Below, piece after piece: positions 40,857-50,875 of a stretch of DNA of 64,000 bases. Each line of letters starts with the position of its first letter. Within the stretch, counting starts at the first letter, position 1. Under the pieces are notes generated by a model. That model worked only from the letters and a program-made list of their open reading frames with translations, was not told the origin of the DNA and made no database searches. Location of the stretch: assembly GCF_900142605.1 (NCBI RefSeq), contig NZ_FRBL01000002.1:62001-126000 (forward strand), given 5' to 3'. Both the position numbers and the translations under genes were made by a program. The stretch is from Chitinophaga jiangningensis (GTDB taxonomy: Bacteria; Bacteroidota; Bacteroidia; Chitinophagales; Chitinophagaceae).

Positions 40857-43280
40857 TTATTTGCCTGCAAATACAGCTTTGTAGCGGATCACCGGATCAT
40901 CCTTGTCCTCAGGGCGGAAAATATGCAGCAGGTAGTATTTACCGGCTACCCAGTCGCCAACGGCGTTCTCGTAATATGGCGAGCCAGGGTTGCCGCTCTG
41001 CCCACCAGGATAGATCCCGTAGGCCTCGGTTTTATCCGAGAGCTGCACCACCATTCGCCAGGAAGGACCGTGGTTTTTCTTGGTCGCATTCACAATGTGC
41101 ATACCTCCGCCGGTGTTCAGGTTGTTAGCACCAAAAGGCTTCAGCACCCGTGTAAGGTGACGGATGTCCGTTCCGCGGTACCTGCCCAGGGCCAGCTTGC
41201 CGTCCTTATCAGCAGCAGCGGCGTCAGCAGCGGTAGCCACAAAAGCATCGCGCACCAGGTCGGATAAAGTCTCCCGCTGCGGCGTGTGAATGTTATCGAT
41301 GAATTTGAAGGCAGTGTCCTTTAACAGTAACATCAGCGTAGCGGTCGACTGCGGAAATGGCAGGTACACGCTGTCGTTCGGGTGTAGCTCATCCAGCCAG
41401 ATGGTATCTTCAAAATGCATCCAGAACTGGTTAAACAGCGTAGCGCCGCGACTCTCCGCCGATGCCACCGCATCCCAGCCCACCAACTCACGCCAGTAAG
41501 CACGCTGCTGATTATTTAACGCTGCGGTGTCCATATGCTGACGCAGCAGCGGCAGCGCCACAGCCGCAAACTCATTGTAGTTGTCGTTCTGCAACGTCAT
41601 CATGTCCTGCGGGGTAATACCGGACATAGCCGCCAGCTTTTCGTTGATACGCTTGCCGCGGAACAGATCAAACTCACCATACAAACGGTAAGGATACGTA
41701 CTGTCAGTAGCCCGCTGATTGGCAGAACTCACAAAGCCGCGCGCCGGATTTTTAATATGCGGCAGCTCCTCATGCGGAATATATCCCTGCCAGGCATAGG
41801 TACTGTCGGAGCCAGGCATAATCAGTTTGCCCTGGTCCTTCCAGCGCAATGGATACTGGCCGTTATGCCAGATCGCAATATCACCCGTTTTCGAGGCGAA
41901 TACGAAGTTCTGGGCCGGACATTGATATGTACTCAGCGCCTGCAGGTAATCCTCGTAATTTTTAGCTTTATTTAGCTTGTAAAATGTCAGGAACTCATTG
42001 GATGGGTCCAGCGCCTTCCAGCGCATCGCCAGGAACTGCTGACTGGTAGTATGCTCCGGAAAGGTATTATCATACATCACCGGGCCCCACACGGTGTACG
42101 CAACGGTATCATACACCGTAGCACCACCCCGCACCTTTATTGTTTCCACCCGCTGGTCGGCTGTGCGATAGCTACCGTTAAACAGGTATTCCCTGCGACC
42201 ATTACGGAACTCCATGCGATAAAAGTCCTTCACATCTTCCTCCCCATTGGTTACCCCCCAGGCAATATGATCATTCAAACCAATGATCACACCAGGAGCT
42301 CCCGGCAAGCTCGCACCATACACGTTCATATCCGGTGTATTGATCTGCACTTCATACCACAGCGATGGTAAACTCAATCCCAGATGCGGATCACTACAAA
42401 GTATAGGCGCACCCAGCCTGGTTTTAGCACCACCCACTGCCCAGTTGTTACTGCCATTGGCAGGATCAGGATTATTGGTACGGTATTTCATAAAGGCTGC
42501 ATCCAGCGCCAACACGCTGTCCGGCGGCGCTACTGCTTTCGCAGTGGCAGCCTGATAGGCGGTCCCTTTCGGAATGATTGGATCTGTACTATCCAGAAAA
42601 TCAGGATATAAGAGGTTGAAATCTTTGATATCAAACAGCTGCCGCGCTTTCGTATATTCAAGATCGTTAGCAAAGCCGGCGAGGTCATGTGCCATATATT
42701 TCAGCAGGTAAGCGGAGTTAATCAGCTCCCAGTGCTGCGGCTTGTAATCGAGGATTTTATATTCTACAGGCAGGGTCGCATCGGTAAGGGTAGCGATGTA
42801 AGCATTTACGCCTTCAGCATACGACTCCAGCACCACTTTGGTTTCAGGGTTAGCCAGCATCTCCTTCAGCGCCTGCTCTGCGCCATAGCCCATCCCGCGC
42901 CTGCGCGTTTCCCGGTCGTAGTTCACCATTGATGGCCCCAGGATCTCGGACAACCGCCCCGCCGCCGCAAAAGTTTGCAGCTCCATCTGCCAAAGCCTGT
43001 CCCGGGCAGTAATATACCCCTGCACATAATAGGCATCCGCCTCCGTTTTAGCGAAAATATGCGGCACCATACGATCATCAAACCACACTTCAGCCATGCC
43101 CTTGAAACCCGGCAGCTGCACGAGATCACGCGTGGCATCTATCGGCTCGGCGTTCATCCAGAAGCCTTGCTGCGGACTCAATAACTTACCCAGTGGCGGA
43201 ACCGATCCTATTTTGGTGTTGAGCGCCCAGGTCAGTGATAAAGTGACAGCGCCTGCGATAACTGCGGGGATAATTCTCAT
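40857..43280 (-). CDS. Penicillin-acylase-family protein (Ntn hydrolase)
   Basis: An 807-residue protein with an N-terminal membrane or signal segment (MRIIPAVIAGAVTLSLTWAL). The precursor contains the alpha chain, a spacer and the beta chain. The catalytic Ser that becomes the beta-chain N terminus is in NGSNNWAVGG near residue 276. The family cleaves amide bonds in penicillins or acyl-homoserine lactones; the substrate here is unknown. The preceding TARDRLWQMELQ segment is typical of the alpha chain. Single gene with its own promoter region. Confidence 0.9.
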   Translation of the reverse strand: MRIIPAVIAGAVTLSLTWALNTKIGSVPPLGKLLSPQQGFWMNAEPIDATRDLVQLPGFKGMAEVWFDDRMVPHIFAKTEADAYYVQGYITARDRLWQMELQTFAAAGRLSEILGPSMVNYDRETRRRGMGYGAEQALKEMLANPETKVVLESYAEGVNAYIATLTDATLPVEYKILDYKPQHWELINSAYLLKYMAHDLAGFANDLEYTKARQLFDIKDFNLLYPDFLDSTDPIIPKGTAYQAATAKAVAPPDSVLALDAAFMKYRTNNPDPANGSNNWAVGGAKTRLGAPILCSDPHLGLSLPSLWYEVQINTPDMNVYGASLPGAPGVIIGLNDHIAWGVTNGEEDVKDFYRMEFRNGRREYLFNGSYRTADQRVETIKVRGGATVYDTVAYTVWGPVMYDNTFPEHTTSQQFLAMRWKALDPSNEFLTFYKLNKAKNYEDYLQALSTYQCPAQNFVFASKTGDIAIWHNGQYPLRWKDQGKLIMPGSDSTYAWQGYIPHEELPHIKNPARGFVSSANQRATDSTYPYRLYGEFDLFRGKRINEKLAAMSGITPQDMMTLQNDNYNEFAAVALPLLRQHMDTAALNNQQRAYWRELVGWDAVASAESRGATLFNQFWMHFEDTIWLDELHPNDSVYLPFPQSTATLMLLLKDTAFKFIDNIHTPQRETLSDLVRDAFVATAADAAAADKDGKLALGRYRGTDIRHLTRVLKPFGANNLNTGGGMHIVNATKKNHGPSWRMVVQLSDKTEAYGIYPGGQSGNPGSPYYENAVGDWVAGKYYLLHIFRPEDKDDPVIRYKAVFAGK

Positions 43281-43332
43281 ATGATTTCACAGAATGTAAT
43301 TTCTAAAATACACCAATTTTAGATTATTACCA

Positions 43333-44436
43333 TTACTGTTTTAAGACGCGGAGTAACTGGTCGATCTCCGCTTTGGTATTGTAACTGTGTAACACAATGC
43401 GCAAACGCTCTTCCCCTTTGGGTACGGTCGGATGCAGGATCGCACGTACATCCAGTCCGGCCGACTGACAAGCCGCCGCCACTGTTCTCGTATATTCGTT
43501 ACCTTTAGTAACCACCGCCTGTATCGGCGTGTCGCTTCCGATCAGCTCCAACTGTGCCGCTCCCGCCCGGAAGTAAGCCACCAGCTCGCGTAACTGCTGC
43601 CGCGCCTCGGGCATATACGGGAATAAACTGTAAGCCGCCTGAATAGCCGCCACAGCTGCCGGAGGTAACGCTGTCGTATATATGAAAGCCCTGCAAAAGT
43701 TGATCAGGTAATCGCGCAACACCCTGGAACCCAGCACTACTGCACCATGACAACCCACTGCCTTTCCAAATGTATGCACCCGTGCATAACACTGCTCCTG
43801 CAAACCCAGGTGCTGCACCAGCCCCTCTCCCTTCTCTCCGATCACACCGGTAGCATGCGCTTCGTCTACTACCAGCAAAGCATTCAGCTCCTTACACATC
43901 GCGGCCATGGCCACCAGCGGCGCCATATCTCCATCCATACTATACACCGATTCAACGGCTACGAACACGCGACCCGCCGCCCGCTCAATCTTCGCCCGCA
44001 AATCCGCCAGGTCGTTATGTTGAAAAGCAAACGACTGCGCCCTGCTCAGCCTCACCCCATCGCGGATGCTTGCATGAATCAACTGATCATACACAATGGT
44101 ATCACCGCGCTGCGGCACTGTACTGAAAAATCCCAGGTTCGCATCATAGCCGGAGTTGAAGACTAGTCCTGCCGCTGCCTGATGAAAGGCCGCCAGGTCC
44201 TGCTCCACTTCCTCGATCCAGGCATAGTTACCAGCCAGCAGTCTGGAACCGGTACTGCCCTGCCAATGCGGCCTCTCCTGCAGTAATGTATGCACCGCTT
44301 CCTGCATAGCCCCGCTCCTGGCCAATCCCAGGTAATCATTAGAACAAAAATCCACCAGGTTGCCCGTTTGCCGCAAACTGCGGAAAGAATGCTGCGCCAG
44401 CCGCTCCTGCAGCTGTTGTTGTAAGATGTAGTCCAT
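43333..44436 (-). CDS. bioF: 8-amino-7-oxononanoate synthase-like enzyme
   Basis: A 367-residue PLP enzyme from ATG 44436, chosen over an upstream frame extension because the MDYILQQQLQERL start is typical. FCSNDYLGLA near residue 29-38 is the AOS signature, GSTGSRLLAGN near 65, SVYSMDGDMAP near 165 and the PLP lysine in HTFGKAVGCHGA near 222. In the biotin pathway it condenses pimeloyl-ACP with alanine. No other bio gene is adjacent, so a related role such as KBL-type condensation cannot be excluded. It is divergent from miaE. Confidence 0.8.
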   Translation of the reverse strand: MDYILQQQLQERLAQHSFRSLRQTGNLVDFCSNDYLGLARSGAMQEAVHTLLQERPHWQGSTGSRLLAGNYAWIEEVEQDLAAFHQAAAGLVFNSGYDANLGFFSTVPQRGDTIVYDQLIHASIRDGVRLSRAQSFAFQHNDLADLRAKIERAAGRVFVAVESVYSMDGDMAPLVAMAAMCKELNALLVVDEAHATGVIGEKGEGLVQHLGLQEQCYARVHTFGKAVGCHGAVVLGSRVLRDYLINFCRAFIYTTALPPAAVAAIQAAYSLFPYMPEARQQLRELVAYFRAGAAQLELIGSDTPIQAVVTKGNEYTRTVAAACQSAGLDVRAILHPTVPKGEERLRIVLHSYNTKAEIDQLLRVLKQ

Positions 44437-44496
44437 AATACCCGTCAAGTTAAAAATCAAACTTATCTTCGCAAAAATTACATTTTCAAAAATATC

Positions 44497-45093
44497 ATGA
44501 GTAAAGTTTCCATATTAGGCCTGAAACTCCCGACAGATCCCCGTTGGGTGAACCTGGCAGCCATATCCCTGACAGATATCCTGACAGATCACGCCTACTG
44601 CGAACAAAAGGCCGCATCTTCTGCCATTTCCCTCATCCAGCGCAATCCTAACAGAGTTCGCCTGGTCGAGGAACTGGCGCCCATTGTTACGGAAGAATGG
44701 GGGCATTTCCGGCAGGTACTGGCCGAAATGAAGAAAAGAGGCCTGCAATTGGGTAAACAACGAAAGGACGATTATGTTAATGCCCTCCTCGATTTTAAAG
44801 TAAAAGGCGGCAGCGCTGATGACGCCCTGCTCGACAACCTCCTCATATTCGCCCTCATCGAAGCACGCAGCTGCGAGCGCTTCCGTTTACTCAGCGAAGG
44901 CCTCGAAGATGAATACCTGCGCGAGTTCTACCGTAAATTCATGATCTCTGAAGCCGGCCACTACCGCCTGTTTATTGATCTCGCCAATGAATATTTTGAT
45001 GAAGAGAAAGTGCGGAACCGCTGGCAGGAATGGCTGTTGCGGGAAGCAGATATTTTGAAGGAGATTGAGGTGAGAGGAGATAGAATGCACTAA
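44497..45093 (+). CDS. miaE: tRNA-(ms2io6A)-hydroxylase MiaE
   Basis: A 198-residue di-iron hydroxylase of the ferritin-like fold. Iron-binding residues lie in CEQKAASSAIS, EEWGHFRQVL, EARSCERFRLL and SEAGHYRLF. It hydroxylates the isopentenyl group at A37 of certain tRNAs. A possible -7 box TATCTTCG lies at 44464-44471, but no matching -33 box was found. Twin hairpins follow 9 bp after the stop. Confidence 0.92.
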   Translation: MSKVSILGLKLPTDPRWVNLAAISLTDILTDHAYCEQKAASSAISLIQRNPNRVRLVEELAPIVTEEWGHFRQVLAEMKKRGLQLGKQRKDDYVNALLDFKVKGGSADDALLDNLLIFALIEARSCERFRLLSEGLEDEYLREFYRKFMISEAGHYRLFIDLANEYFDEEKVRNRWQEWLLREADILKEIEVRGDRMH

Positions 45094-45101
45094 AAATTAT
45101 T

Positions 45102-45176
45102 AGTACCTGTTCCTCCGCCTTCGGCGGAGGAACAGGTACTTCTTCAATTGACGCCGAAGGCGTCAATTGAAGAAGT
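45102..45176. other. Twin perfect hairpins between convergent miaE and the patatin gene
   Basis: Two hairpins share three bases. AGTACCTGTTCCTCCGCC-TTC-GGCGGAGGAACAGGTACT (45102-45140, 18-bp stem) is followed by ACTTCTTCAATTGACGCC-GAA-GGCGTCAATTGAAGAAGT (45138-45176, 18-bp stem). Both have 3-nt loops and no mismatch. They lie between convergent genes and so may act as terminators, although the T-runs are weak. Similar twin hairpins occur near 55435-55503 and 60541-60604. Confidence 0.85.
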
Positions 45177-45183
45177 AAAAAAT

Positions 45184-47427
45184 TTAGAAGTTAAAGCCCA
45201 TATTCACATAAAACCTCACCCGCCCCACCTGGTCACTATACATCATCGTAGCCTCAATAGGCCCCAGCCTGCTGCTGTAACCCAGCCCGAGCCCATATCC
45301 GCTCAAATATTTATATTTCCCGCTGGTACTGGCATTCAGGTCATATACCGCAGCCCCCACTCTCGGCATACCAAAAAGATTTCTTAAAAACTCCCACTGC
45401 CAGGCCACCTGGACGGCCGCCACACTGGTGGTAATAGCTTCTCCCTCAAACAAACCCACAAACGGAATCTGGTTGTGCATCACATCGGTCATACCGCCTA
45501 TGAAATAAGTATTTACACCCGATTGCTGATTACCGAAATTCACCGCACCGGCTGCATTCAGCTCCACAGCCGACTTATCATTTAAATGCAGGTAATACTT
45601 TGCCTTTAGCATAGCATGCTGGAAATCGCGGAAACTGATGCCCACACTATCCGGATCCACCGGCTGGCCATCCATGCTCACCCTTATACCGGAATGCTGA
45701 CTGTAGATATAACCGGTCTGAAAATCCAGCAACATACCTTTGGTCGGGTATATTTTTCTATCGAGAGAATTAATGCCGAAGTAAACAAAGCTGTTCATTT
45801 GATTAGTACTGCCCCTCAGCTCCAGCAGCGGGGAATACTGCGGCTTATACTTGAGATACTCCCACCTGGTGGCCGCTCCCATGGCCATGGTACCGCCAAA
45901 CGTAAACTGAACGTTCATTCCCACATGCGCATACTTATTGCGGTAGTTCTGCATTTTTTCAAAGTCCTGATCATAGAAATTCAGGCCGTTGTTCTCATAA
46001 TAAGCCTGCAAACCAAACCCAAAATTCCTGCGCCTACCCAAATATTTAAAGTACTGTGCTTCCAGTCGGGGATTTTCACTGATTCCCAGCGTCACAAAAC
46101 TACGGGAGTTCTTCACGATGAAGTTGCGCTGGGTAAGGTTCAGTACCGCCATTACATTGGTAAAACTATTGTAGTTCAGGGCAAATTTTGCATAGGTCAG
46201 CGCGTTTTCTTCCACTGTAATATCCATGCGACTCCTCCCATACCCTTCAGGAGTAAGGTTATACGTAATCAGCTTGTAAAACCTGGTGCCAAATACGTTC
46301 TGCACGGCCTCTTTCAACTGCTGGGAGCTGTAGCACCCGCCAGGCTTAAGTCTCAACCTTTGTTTAAAAAACTTTTCATCGGAATGCACCAGCCCCGTTA
46401 CGTGTATACTACTCAGTTCTATATCCGCCGTAAACGGTAAACGATCCACCTTAAAACTGTCCTGCGGCGGATATAACGCATTCAGGGAATCCGCCAGGTG
46501 CTTAAAAACCGGGTACATTTCCCGCCCCACCTTTTGCCCGGCAGCAATAATGGAATCAACACTGCCAAAGCTGGCAGCGGAATAATCTTTTAAATCTTTG
46601 TTTATGGAGATGTAAATATCGCATTGCTTGCGGGCCTCCTCAAAATCCGCCGCATCTTTGTAAAATCCAAGCTGGTAAAGGATATCTATAGGCGTAATGA
46701 GTTTATCAGCCGTTTGCAGCCCCCCGCTTACGTTAGACCCGATCACCAGATCCGCCCCCATCTCTTTGGCAGTAATAATCGGAAAATTGCGTACCACACC
46801 GCCATCCACGAGCTTGCGCCCATCAATGGTAACGGCGGTAAACACAGAAGGAATGGCCATACTGGCACGCAAACTGGTGACCAGCTCACCACTGTCGAGG
46901 GTAATGATATCCCCGGTGGCCACATCGGTAGCAATGCACTTAAACGGAATATTGAATTTGGTGAAATCTTTCTGGTCTTTCGCCGGCCAGCAGAGCTTTG
47001 CCAGCTGCAGCCAGAGGGCTTCGCCGGAAATCACGCCGGAAGCGAGTTTGGGCTTGCCGTATTCAAACGGAATTTCAATAATGTATTTGTTGTATTCCCC
47101 CTTTTCTTCATAGGAGATGTCAGAGATATTCGGCTGATTACTGAAAAGGATATTCCAGTCCATATTTTTGGCAATGGCTTCTATCGAATCTCCCGAATAA
47201 CCGATGGCATACAGTCCACCGATAATACTTCCCATACTCGTACCCGTGAGATAATCCACTTTCAGCCCGGCACTGTCCAAGGCCTGTAAAATACCGATAT
47301 GTGCCAGCCCCCGTGCACCTCCGCCACTCAGGGTAAGCCCTATCTTTGGCCGATGGCTGTTTTGTGCGGACACCAGCAGGGCTCCACATAACAATAAGGT
47401 TAGTAAGGTAACACGACGGAATCTCAT
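45184..47427 (-). CDS. Patatin-like phospholipase with a BamA-type barrel
   Basis: A 747-residue protein from ATG 47427, which gives a signal peptide ending VSAQ. The N-terminal patatin domain (about 25-290) has the oxyanion motif GGGARG (35-40), the nucleophile Ser64 in GTSMGS and the catalytic Asp in DGG near residue 208. A POTRA-like domain and an outer-membrane BamA/TamA barrel ending in Phe follow, the layout of PlpD-type type Vd secreted lipases. The lipase part probably hydrolyses phospholipids outside the cell or in the periplasm. Confidence 0.88.
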   Translation of the reverse strand: MRFRRVTLLTLLLCGALLVSAQNSHRPKIGLTLSGGGARGLAHIGILQALDSAGLKVDYLTGTSMGSIIGGLYAIGYSGDSIEAIAKNMDWNILFSNQPNISDISYEEKGEYNKYIIEIPFEYGKPKLASGVISGEALWLQLAKLCWPAKDQKDFTKFNIPFKCIATDVATGDIITLDSGELVTSLRASMAIPSVFTAVTIDGRKLVDGGVVRNFPIITAKEMGADLVIGSNVSGGLQTADKLITPIDILYQLGFYKDAADFEEARKQCDIYISINKDLKDYSAASFGSVDSIIAAGQKVGREMYPVFKHLADSLNALYPPQDSFKVDRLPFTADIELSSIHVTGLVHSDEKFFKQRLRLKPGGCYSSQQLKEAVQNVFGTRFYKLITYNLTPEGYGRSRMDITVEENALTYAKFALNYNSFTNVMAVLNLTQRNFIVKNSRSFVTLGISENPRLEAQYFKYLGRRRNFGFGLQAYYENNGLNFYDQDFEKMQNYRNKYAHVGMNVQFTFGGTMAMGAATRWEYLKYKPQYSPLLELRGSTNQMNSFVYFGINSLDRKIYPTKGMLLDFQTGYIYSQHSGIRVSMDGQPVDPDSVGISFRDFQHAMLKAKYYLHLNDKSAVELNAAGAVNFGNQQSGVNTYFIGGMTDVMHNQIPFVGLFEGEAITTSVAAVQVAWQWEFLRNLFGMPRVGAAVYDLNASTSGKYKYLSGYGLGLGYSSRLGPIEATMMYSDQVGRVRFYVNMGFNF

Positions 47428-47542
47428 GGATATAAACAGCTCTTCTCTAAAGATAAAGAAAGATTGTATGCAGTTATGAAACATAATAAAGATTCACTAA
47501 CTTTTACGGATACTTTTTATCATCCAATCCGTCTACACGTTT

Positions 47543-49003
47543 ATGAAAACACTAACTGCTAAGCAGAACATCTGGCAGGTCATCTTCGCCTCCTCGGCAG
47601 GCACGCTGATAGAGTGGTACGACTTCTACATCTTCGGTAGCTTATCGTCTATTATCTCTGAAAAGTTTTTTCCACCCAGCAACCCCGAACTGGCTTATAT
47701 TGCCACCCTTGCCTTTTTTGCGGTAGGCTTCATCGTACGCCCCTTTGGCGCCATCGTTTTTGGCCACCTCGGGGATAAGGCAGGCCGAAAATACACCTTC
47801 CTGCTCACCCTGATGATCATGGGCGGCTCTACGTTTGCCATAGGCATCATCCCCAGCTACGCCACGGTGGGCCTGGTGGCGCCGGCACTCATCCTGGTAC
47901 TGCGACTCCTGCAGGGACTTGCATTAGGCGGTGAGTATGGTGGTGCAGCTACCTATGTGGCCGAGCATTCGCCGGCCGACAGGCGAGGCTATTATACCAG
48001 TTTTATACAGACGACAGCCACGCTGGGCCTGTTTGTATCGCTGGGGGTTATCCTCGCTACGCGCACCAGTATGTCGTCAGAGTCGTTTAATGAATGGGGC
48101 TGGAGAATACCTTTCCTGCTCAGCATCCTGCTGGTGGTAATGTCGTACTACATCCGCATACGCCTCCAGGAATCACCGCTGTTTGCCCAGATGAAGTCGG
48201 AAGGCAAAACCAGCGCTAACCCCATCAAAGAAAGCTTTGGTAATAAAGAAAACCTGAAACTGGTGCTCATCGCGCTGTTTGGCGCTACCATGGGCCAGGG
48301 CGTGGTATGGTATACCGGTCAGTTCTATGCACTGTCGTTTCTCCAAAAAACGATGAATATAGAATTTGTGCAATCCAATATCATTATCGCTATTGGCCTG
48401 TTACTGGGCACGCCGTTCTTTATTTATTTCGGCGGGCTCTCCGATCGAATCGGCCGCAAAAAAATAATGATGGCAGGCATGCTCATTGCCGCACTCGCCT
48501 ACTACCCTATTTATGCGGCCATGGACAACATCGGCAACGTGAATAAGAAAGTGGAATTAAAAGATGCTTTCCGCATTGAAAACAAAAGCCACCGCAATGA
48601 TGCCGGCGAAATGGTCACCGTTACCACCCGGGTGCATACCTACGACGATGCCACCATCCTAAATGAAACAGATGGCAAAAAGGAAATCACCGTAAGTATG
48701 AAAAACATGACATTCCTGGTATTACTGGTATTTATACAGGTACTATTTGTTACGATGGTATATGCGCCTATCGCAGCTTTCCTCGTAGAACTCTTCCCTA
48801 CCCGCATCCGCTACACGTCGATGTCGCTGCCGTATCATATCGGCAACGGGGTGTTCGGAGGACTCCTGCCTACGATATCTACCATTCTCGTTACACAATA
48901 CAATAATCACCTGGCCGGATTAATTTATCCGATTGCCATAGCGCTGATCTGCTTTGTATTTGGCGTGGTAATGATCCGCGAACGTAAAGGAGAAGCTTTA
49001 TAA
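47543..49003 (+). CDS. MHS-type major facilitator transporter
   Basis: A 486-residue transporter with 12 predicted membrane segments. LIEWYDFYIFG near residues 22-32, GHLGDKAGRKY near 74-84, LQGLALGGEYGGA near 120-132, and DRIGRKK after segment 7 are hallmarks of the metabolite:H+ symporter group. A polar insertion of about 60 residues (about 340-395) is larger than usual. The substrate (organic acids or betaines are typical) is unknown. It converges with the GSCFA gene, overlapping by 6 bp. Confidence 0.88.
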   Translation: MKTLTAKQNIWQVIFASSAGTLIEWYDFYIFGSLSSIISEKFFPPSNPELAYIATLAFFAVGFIVRPFGAIVFGHLGDKAGRKYTFLLTLMIMGGSTFAIGIIPSYATVGLVAPALILVLRLLQGLALGGEYGGAATYVAEHSPADRRGYYTSFIQTTATLGLFVSLGVILATRTSMSSESFNEWGWRIPFLLSILLVVMSYYIRIRLQESPLFAQMKSEGKTSANPIKESFGNKENLKLVLIALFGATMGQGVVWYTGQFYALSFLQKTMNIEFVQSNIIIAIGLLLGTPFFIYFGGLSDRIGRKKIMMAGMLIAALAYYPIYAAMDNIGNVNKKVELKDAFRIENKSHRNDAGEMVTVTTRVHTYDDATILNETDGKKEITVSMKNMTFLVLLVFIQVLFVTMVYAPIAAFLVELFPTRIRYTSMSLPYHIGNGVFGGLLPTISTILVTQYNNHLAGLIYPIAIALICFVFGVVMIRERKGEAL

Positions 49004-49981
49004 TTGTTGTGACTGCAGCTGTTGCACCAGCTTGTGCAGCTGCAGCTCCGGATGTTCCTGCATCAGCTTTCTGACCTTTTCCAACTGGGAGGCCACGAAT
49101 TGCTGATGCCGGACGCTGTCCGGATTGAATGGCCGGTGAGCCGCGGCCTTGTTGAGCTCTGTCAGTTGCTTCAGTAATAGCTGGCTTTGGGGATGAATAC
49201 AATGCTCCACTACTTTACCCCACACATAATCGATCGCCTGCTCATTGGGATGCACCATATCTTCCTTATAAAACCGGTAATCCCGCAAATCATCTATCAC
49301 CAGCTCGTAGGCCGGGAAGTAATAGAGTCGCGCAAATTTGTTTACCAGGTGATGAACGGCCTGTAACAACACTGCTTTACTCAGGTTATTTTCCACTACC
49401 CCGTCGCGGATATAACGTACAGGGCTAACCGTAAACAGGATGTTCACCTTTCTGTTTCTGAAAAACAGGCGATGCATCACGTTATCCAGCGAGGTAATGA
49501 TTTCTTCCGCGCTGCACAGGCGTTTATAAAAATTGGCGCCTGCCACTTTATGGTTGTTGGCTACCAGGCGGTTGCCCTCTTTCAGGTGGTATGCGTAGGC
49601 AGAACCGAGGGTGAGGATAAGCCAGTCGGCATTTTCCAGCTGCGCGGCCGCCTGCTGCTGGTGGCGGTTAATCTCTCCCAAAACCTGCTCGGGATCAGTA
49701 CCCGAAAAGCGGCTGTGATGATCCCAGCTGTGCCACAGGTCATCGTGGAGGAAGAGGTCATTTTTCGCATATACCTTACCGTCGAGGTAGGTGGTAAGGG
49801 CATGAGTGATACTGAGAGGATTAAACAGTATGCCATGCGGATTGATAAGGGTATCGAAATAATTTGCTTCCAGTTTGCCGCCTATCTCTTCTGCAAAGCA
49901 GGAGCCCATGAGCAGCAGCTTATCGCTGTGCTGTATGGCGTTTTCCAACGTATCTACCGGAAAGCTCAGGTGAAATTGCAT
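48998..49981 (-). CDS. GSCFA-domain protein
   Basis: A 327-residue soluble protein with the GSCFAEEIGGKL signature near residues 26-37 that names the family, related to SGNH-type hydrolases. TLGSAYAY near 125 and DMVHPNEQAI near 245 fit the SGNH blocks, so a serine-esterase activity is plausible, but the family is uncharacterised. The C-terminal 90 residues are Gln-rich and helical. It lies 9 bp after the HMG-CoA lyase gene. Confidence 0.87.
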   Translation of the reverse strand: MQFHLSFPVDTLENAIQHSDKLLLMGSCFAEEIGGKLEANYFDTLINPHGILFNPLSITHALTTYLDGKVYAKNDLFLHDDLWHSWDHHSRFSGTDPEQVLGEINRHQQQAAAQLENADWLILTLGSAYAYHLKEGNRLVANNHKVAGANFYKRLCSAEEIITSLDNVMHRLFFRNRKVNILFTVSPVRYIRDGVVENNLSKAVLLQAVHHLVNKFARLYYFPAYELVIDDLRDYRFYKEDMVHPNEQAIDYVWGKVVEHCIHPQSQLLLKQLTELNKAAAHRPFNPDSVRHQQFVASQLEKVRKLMQEHPELQLHKLVQQLQSQQL

Positions 49982-49990
49982 GTAATCCGC

Positions 49991-50848
49991 TTAATTCTTA
50001 AAAACGATATCGGCCAGGGCCTGTGCTTTGTGCAGGGCTGAAGGGTCCAGCTGCAGCGGGGCCTGGTGCTGTTCGCAAAAAGCGATGAGGTTTTCCGTAG
50101 CCAGGTTGCCCACCAGCTCATCTTTAGCCATGGGGCAGCCGCCGATCCCTTTCAACGCGCTGTCGAACCGCCTGCAGCCGTGTTCCCAGGCTGCCAGCAC
50201 TTTCTCCTGCCAGTTGTTGGGAGCCGCATGAAAATGGGCGCCAAACTCCACCTGTGGATAGGCCGGAATCAGGTGATTAAACAGGTTGTTGATGGTTACC
50301 GGATCCGCAACGCCTACCGTGTCGGCCAGGGAAATGGTGGTAATTTCCATTTTTACCATCTCCTCCACCCAACGCAGCACTATTTCCGGACTATAGGCGT
50401 CCCCGTAAGGATTACCGAAGCCCATGGAAATGTATACGACCAGCTCTTTTTTATTTTTTATACAGAGTTCCTGGATGGTTTGCACCTGCTCCAGGGACTC
50501 TGCAATAGTTTTATTGGTATTTCTCAGCTGAAAGGTTTCAGATACAGAGAAAGGGAAACCCAGGTAGTTGATTTCATCGAATATCACGGCTTCTTCCGCC
50601 CCTCTTACATTGGCAACAATGGCCAGCAGCTTACTTTTAGAGCCGGAAAGGTCCAGTTGTGGCAATACCTTCGCCGTATCCGCCATCTGCGGAATCGCTT
50701 TCGGCGATACAAAGCTGCCGAAGTCGATGGTGTCAAACCCTACTTTCAGCAGGGCGTTGAGGTACTCCACTTTTTCTTCCGTGCTGATGATCCGGTGCCA
50801 TCCTTGCATGGCATCTCTGGGACATTCTATCAGTTTAAGCATATGCAT
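49991..50848 (-). CDS. Hydroxymethylglutaryl-CoA lyase
   Basis: A 285-residue TIM-barrel enzyme of the HMG-CoA lyase / isopropylmalate synthase family. The signature GIGGCPMAKDELVGN with the catalytic Cys lies near residues 240-254. LIECPRDAMQGW near the start supplies the metal-binding Asp, and HFHAAPNN the metal-binding His pair. It cleaves HMG-CoA to acetyl-CoA and acetoacetate, in leucine degradation. It lies between rlmB and the GSCFA gene, all on the minus strand. Confidence 0.9.
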   Translation of the reverse strand: MHMLKLIECPRDAMQGWHRIISTEEKVEYLNALLKVGFDTIDFGSFVSPKAIPQMADTAKVLPQLDLSGSKSKLLAIVANVRGAEEAVIFDEINYLGFPFSVSETFQLRNTNKTIAESLEQVQTIQELCIKNKKELVVYISMGFGNPYGDAYSPEIVLRWVEEMVKMEITTISLADTVGVADPVTINNLFNHLIPAYPQVEFGAHFHAAPNNWQEKVLAAWEHGCRRFDSALKGIGGCPMAKDELVGNLATENLIAFCEQHQAPLQLDPSALHKAQALADIVFKN

Positions 50849-50875
50849 AGTTTGGAATAAGCAGATAAGATCCGG

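Noticed and set aside
40757..41128. Plus-strand frame starting within the tRNA
   Set aside because: It begins inside tRNA-Lys and runs antisense to the penicillin acylase gene.
45616..47289. Long plus-strand frames (274 and 221 codons) opposite the patatin gene
   Set aside because: They are antisense to a full patatin/BamA gene with conserved motifs in the other frame; such long shadows are common in GC-richer coding DNA.
50066..50860. 264-codon plus-strand frame opposite the HMG-CoA lyase gene
   Set aside because: Antisense shadow of a gene with the family's active-site signature.
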